Part shown: piece by piece, positions 50,755 through 52,076 of the stretch | Numbering within the stretch: the first letter of the stretch is position 1 | Layout: the number at the start of each line of letters is the position of its first letter | Assembly: GCA_014727815.1 (NCBI GenBank) | Contig: WJMS01000015.1 | Coordinates: forward strand, 1 to 52,076 | Length of the DNA: 52,076 nucleotides | Direction of reading: 5' to 3' | Source: a candidate division GN15 bacterium | GTDB lineage: Bacteria > Zixibacteria > MSB-5A5 > GN15 > FEB-12 | Notes under the pieces: generated by a model | What the model was told of the DNA's origin: nothing | What the model saw: only the letters and a program-made list of their open reading frames with translations | The model's database searches: none | Translations under genes and position numbers: made by a program

Positions 50755-52076
50755 ATGTTAAAGCGAGTACTGAAGTACATTGGACTGAGCCTCGGGATAC
50801 TCATCCTGCTGCTGGTGGCGTTGGGCGTCTTTCTGAGTCTCTCGCCGGGCGAGGACTGGCTGCGCGGCATGGCTGAAGAACAACTGAGCGGTGCGCTGGG
50901 TCAGCCGGTGACGATCGGGAGGCTCGAAACCAATCTGCTGTCGCATCTCCAGCTTGAAGATGTGACATTGACCAATCCGAACACACCGTTTGGTCCGCAG
51001 TCAGCGCGTATCGGTCGGCTGGATGTGTCGTACCGGGTGCTGCCGTTGATTTCGGGTGAACTCGCACTCTCCTCGGTGATTATCGACACACTGACGGTTT
51101 CCCTCGCCCGGGACTCGGCGGGCGCTCTCTACCTGCCGCTGGCCCAGGCTGACGATACCACCGACGCGCCGGCTGCGAAGCCGGACACGGCGGACGGTGC
51201 CGGGTTCACGGTCAGGCTCGACACGGCTGCCATCACGCCTATCACCATACGGTACACTGACAACAGCCTGCCGATGATGGCGCACATCCGGCAGACATCG
51301 CTTTCGATCGGTCGCCATAATGACCGGTACGTTGTGGATTTCGATCTTGATAGTGCTGCCGCTGAACTGGGCGGGATCGCTTTGCCGGCCATGCGCCTGA
51401 AGACACAGGTGGGCTATGCGCCAGACTCCGTGCGGGTCGATACGCTGCACCTGCAGGTGGCGCAGATGCATCTGAGCGGCCGCGGCACGGTCGGCCTGGG
51501 CGCCGACACGAGTATCGATGCCTCGGTGGCCCTCTACGGCCAGCCCGACTCGATCCTCACCCCTGCATTGGAGTACCTTGGTCTGCCGCAGGTGCAGACG
51601 ACGGGCGAAGTGAGTATCTCGGCCCAGGCCGGCGGAACGCTGTCACACCCAACCGCCGATGCTGATGCGTCGGTACCCGCGGTCAGTGCGGGGCCGGTGG
51701 CCACCGGGCCGTCGATGCTCCGGCTGGCCTATCGAGCCGACACGGTCTTGATCGATACCATTCACATTCCGGCTTTCGGCGGGCAGGTGACCGGGCACGG
51801 GGCGATCGCGCTTGATACGGTCGTAGCGACCAATGCCGCCCTGAGTCTTGACTCTCTCGATATCGAGGACATCTGGGAAGCGCTGTACGAAGACAATTCA
51901 CCTTTCCGGGGACGGTTCTCGGGCAGCCTGACGCTCGCCAATGATGGTATGGACGTGACCGACTGGCGCGCCGAGGCCGCCCTGCGGGGGCGGCAGCTTC
52001 AGTTCGAGAATGTAGATATGCCCAACCTTGATGGCGGGGTGTCGTTTGACCGGGGTCGGGTGACGGTGGATATCGC
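50755..52076 (+). CDS. AsmA/TamB-like envelope protein, 3' end missing
   Basis: About 440 codons run open from the ATG at 50755 to the right edge with no stop. An N-terminal membrane anchor (about 5-30, YIGLSLGILILLLVALGVFL) is followed by LRGMAEEQLSGALGQPVTIGRLETNLLSHLQLEDVTL, the usual start of AsmA/TamB-type proteins, and then repeating beta-rich segments. These proteins span the periplasm and assist outer-membrane assembly or lipid transport. TamB is often over 1,000 residues, so most of the gene probably lies beyond the window. The 250-base gap before it (50506-50754) holds no other gene that I can see. Confidence 0.8.
   Translation, partial: MLKRVLKYIGLSLGILILLLVALGVFLSLSPGEDWLRGMAEEQLSGALGQPVTIGRLETNLLSHLQLEDVTLTNPNTPFGPQSARIGRLDVSYRVLPLISGELALSSVIIDTLTVSLARDSAGALYLPLAQADDTTDAPAAKPDTADGAGFTVRLDTAAITPITIRYTDNSLPMMAHIRQTSLSIGRHNDRYVVDFDLDSAAAELGGIALPAMRLKTQVGYAPDSVRVDTLHLQVAQMHLSGRGTVGLGADTSIDASVALYGQPDSILTPALEYLGLPQVQTTGEVSISAQAGGTLSHPTADADASVPAVSAGPVATGPSMLRLAYRADTVLIDTIHIPAFGGQVTGHGAIALDTVVATNAALSLDSLDIEDIWEALYEDNSPFRGRFSGSLTLANDGMDVTDWRAEAALRGRQLQFENVDMPNLDGGVSFDRGRVTVDI

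Overview
This is a 52 kb GC-rich chromosomal segment from a Gram-negative, respiring bacterium. The Gram-negative call rests on a predicted outer-membrane beta-barrel with an N-terminal haem motif, a lipobox-bearing Cu/Zn superoxide dismutase, an AsmA/TamB-like protein and several signal peptides. Genes are dense and in short, overlapping operons. No tRNA, rRNA, insertion sequence, phage gene or CRISPR array was seen. The phylum cannot be fixed from the sequence alone. The mix (two-gene Fe-S assembly, TreT, split LigD, haem-bearing barrel, SpoVG in a Gram-negative) reminds me of uncultured FCB-type lineages such as Zixibacteria, but that is a low-confidence guess.

Layout. 1-11 kb: the 3' part of pntB, an S41 peptidase with a MarR regulator, an AGCS amino-acid/cation symporter, a PPOX-family flavoprotein with an Lrp/AsnC regulator, a two-gene cytochrome operon (five-haem cytochrome plus haem-bearing barrel) behind a good sigma70-type promoter, and a Kef-type antiporter. 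11-16.6 kb: a small secreted protein, a 33-codon membrane miniprotein with its own terminator, and a minus-strand cluster of SAM methyltransferase, TreT trehalose synthase, Pfk-2 type kinase, a GIY-YIG-like protein, a tandem PRC-barrel protein and a membrane protein. 16.9-19.4 kb: LigD split into three genes (phosphoesterase, ligase, polymerase) with no Ku nearby. 19.4-23.1 kb: two paralogous coiled-coil proteins, a minimal SufC/SufB-like pair and an AI-2E-type transporter. 23.1-34.5 kb: a P2-type cation ATPase, a Rieske-FAD reductase, an SDR, a P460-type cytochrome, a ureohydrolase, a DJ-1/PfpI protein, a CrtI-like FAD oxidoreductase, an aldo/keto reductase, SodC and an HPF-cold-shock fusion.

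34.7-45.8 kb: a minus-strand complex I operon in the order nuoA-B-CD-E-F-G-H-I-J-K-N. It has a fused NuoCD and an N7-bearing NuoG, and nuoL and nuoM are missing between K and N. Upstream lies a 44-residue membrane miniprotein, then a CBS-pair protein and SpoVG. 47.6-52 kb: a PAS/LuxR regulator with a degenerate receiver domain, a BrkB-family membrane protein, an isoaspartyl methyltransferase with a signal peptide, and the start of an AsmA/TamB-like gene that runs off the end.

Functionally, energy conservation (transhydrogenase, complex I, cytochromes) sits beside an unusually dense set of maintenance and stress genes: DNA end repair, trehalose, SodC, DJ-1, ribosome hibernation, isoaspartyl repair, Fe-S assembly, and K+ and Ca2+ transport. 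The inferred theme is survival under redox or osmotic stress or slow growth.
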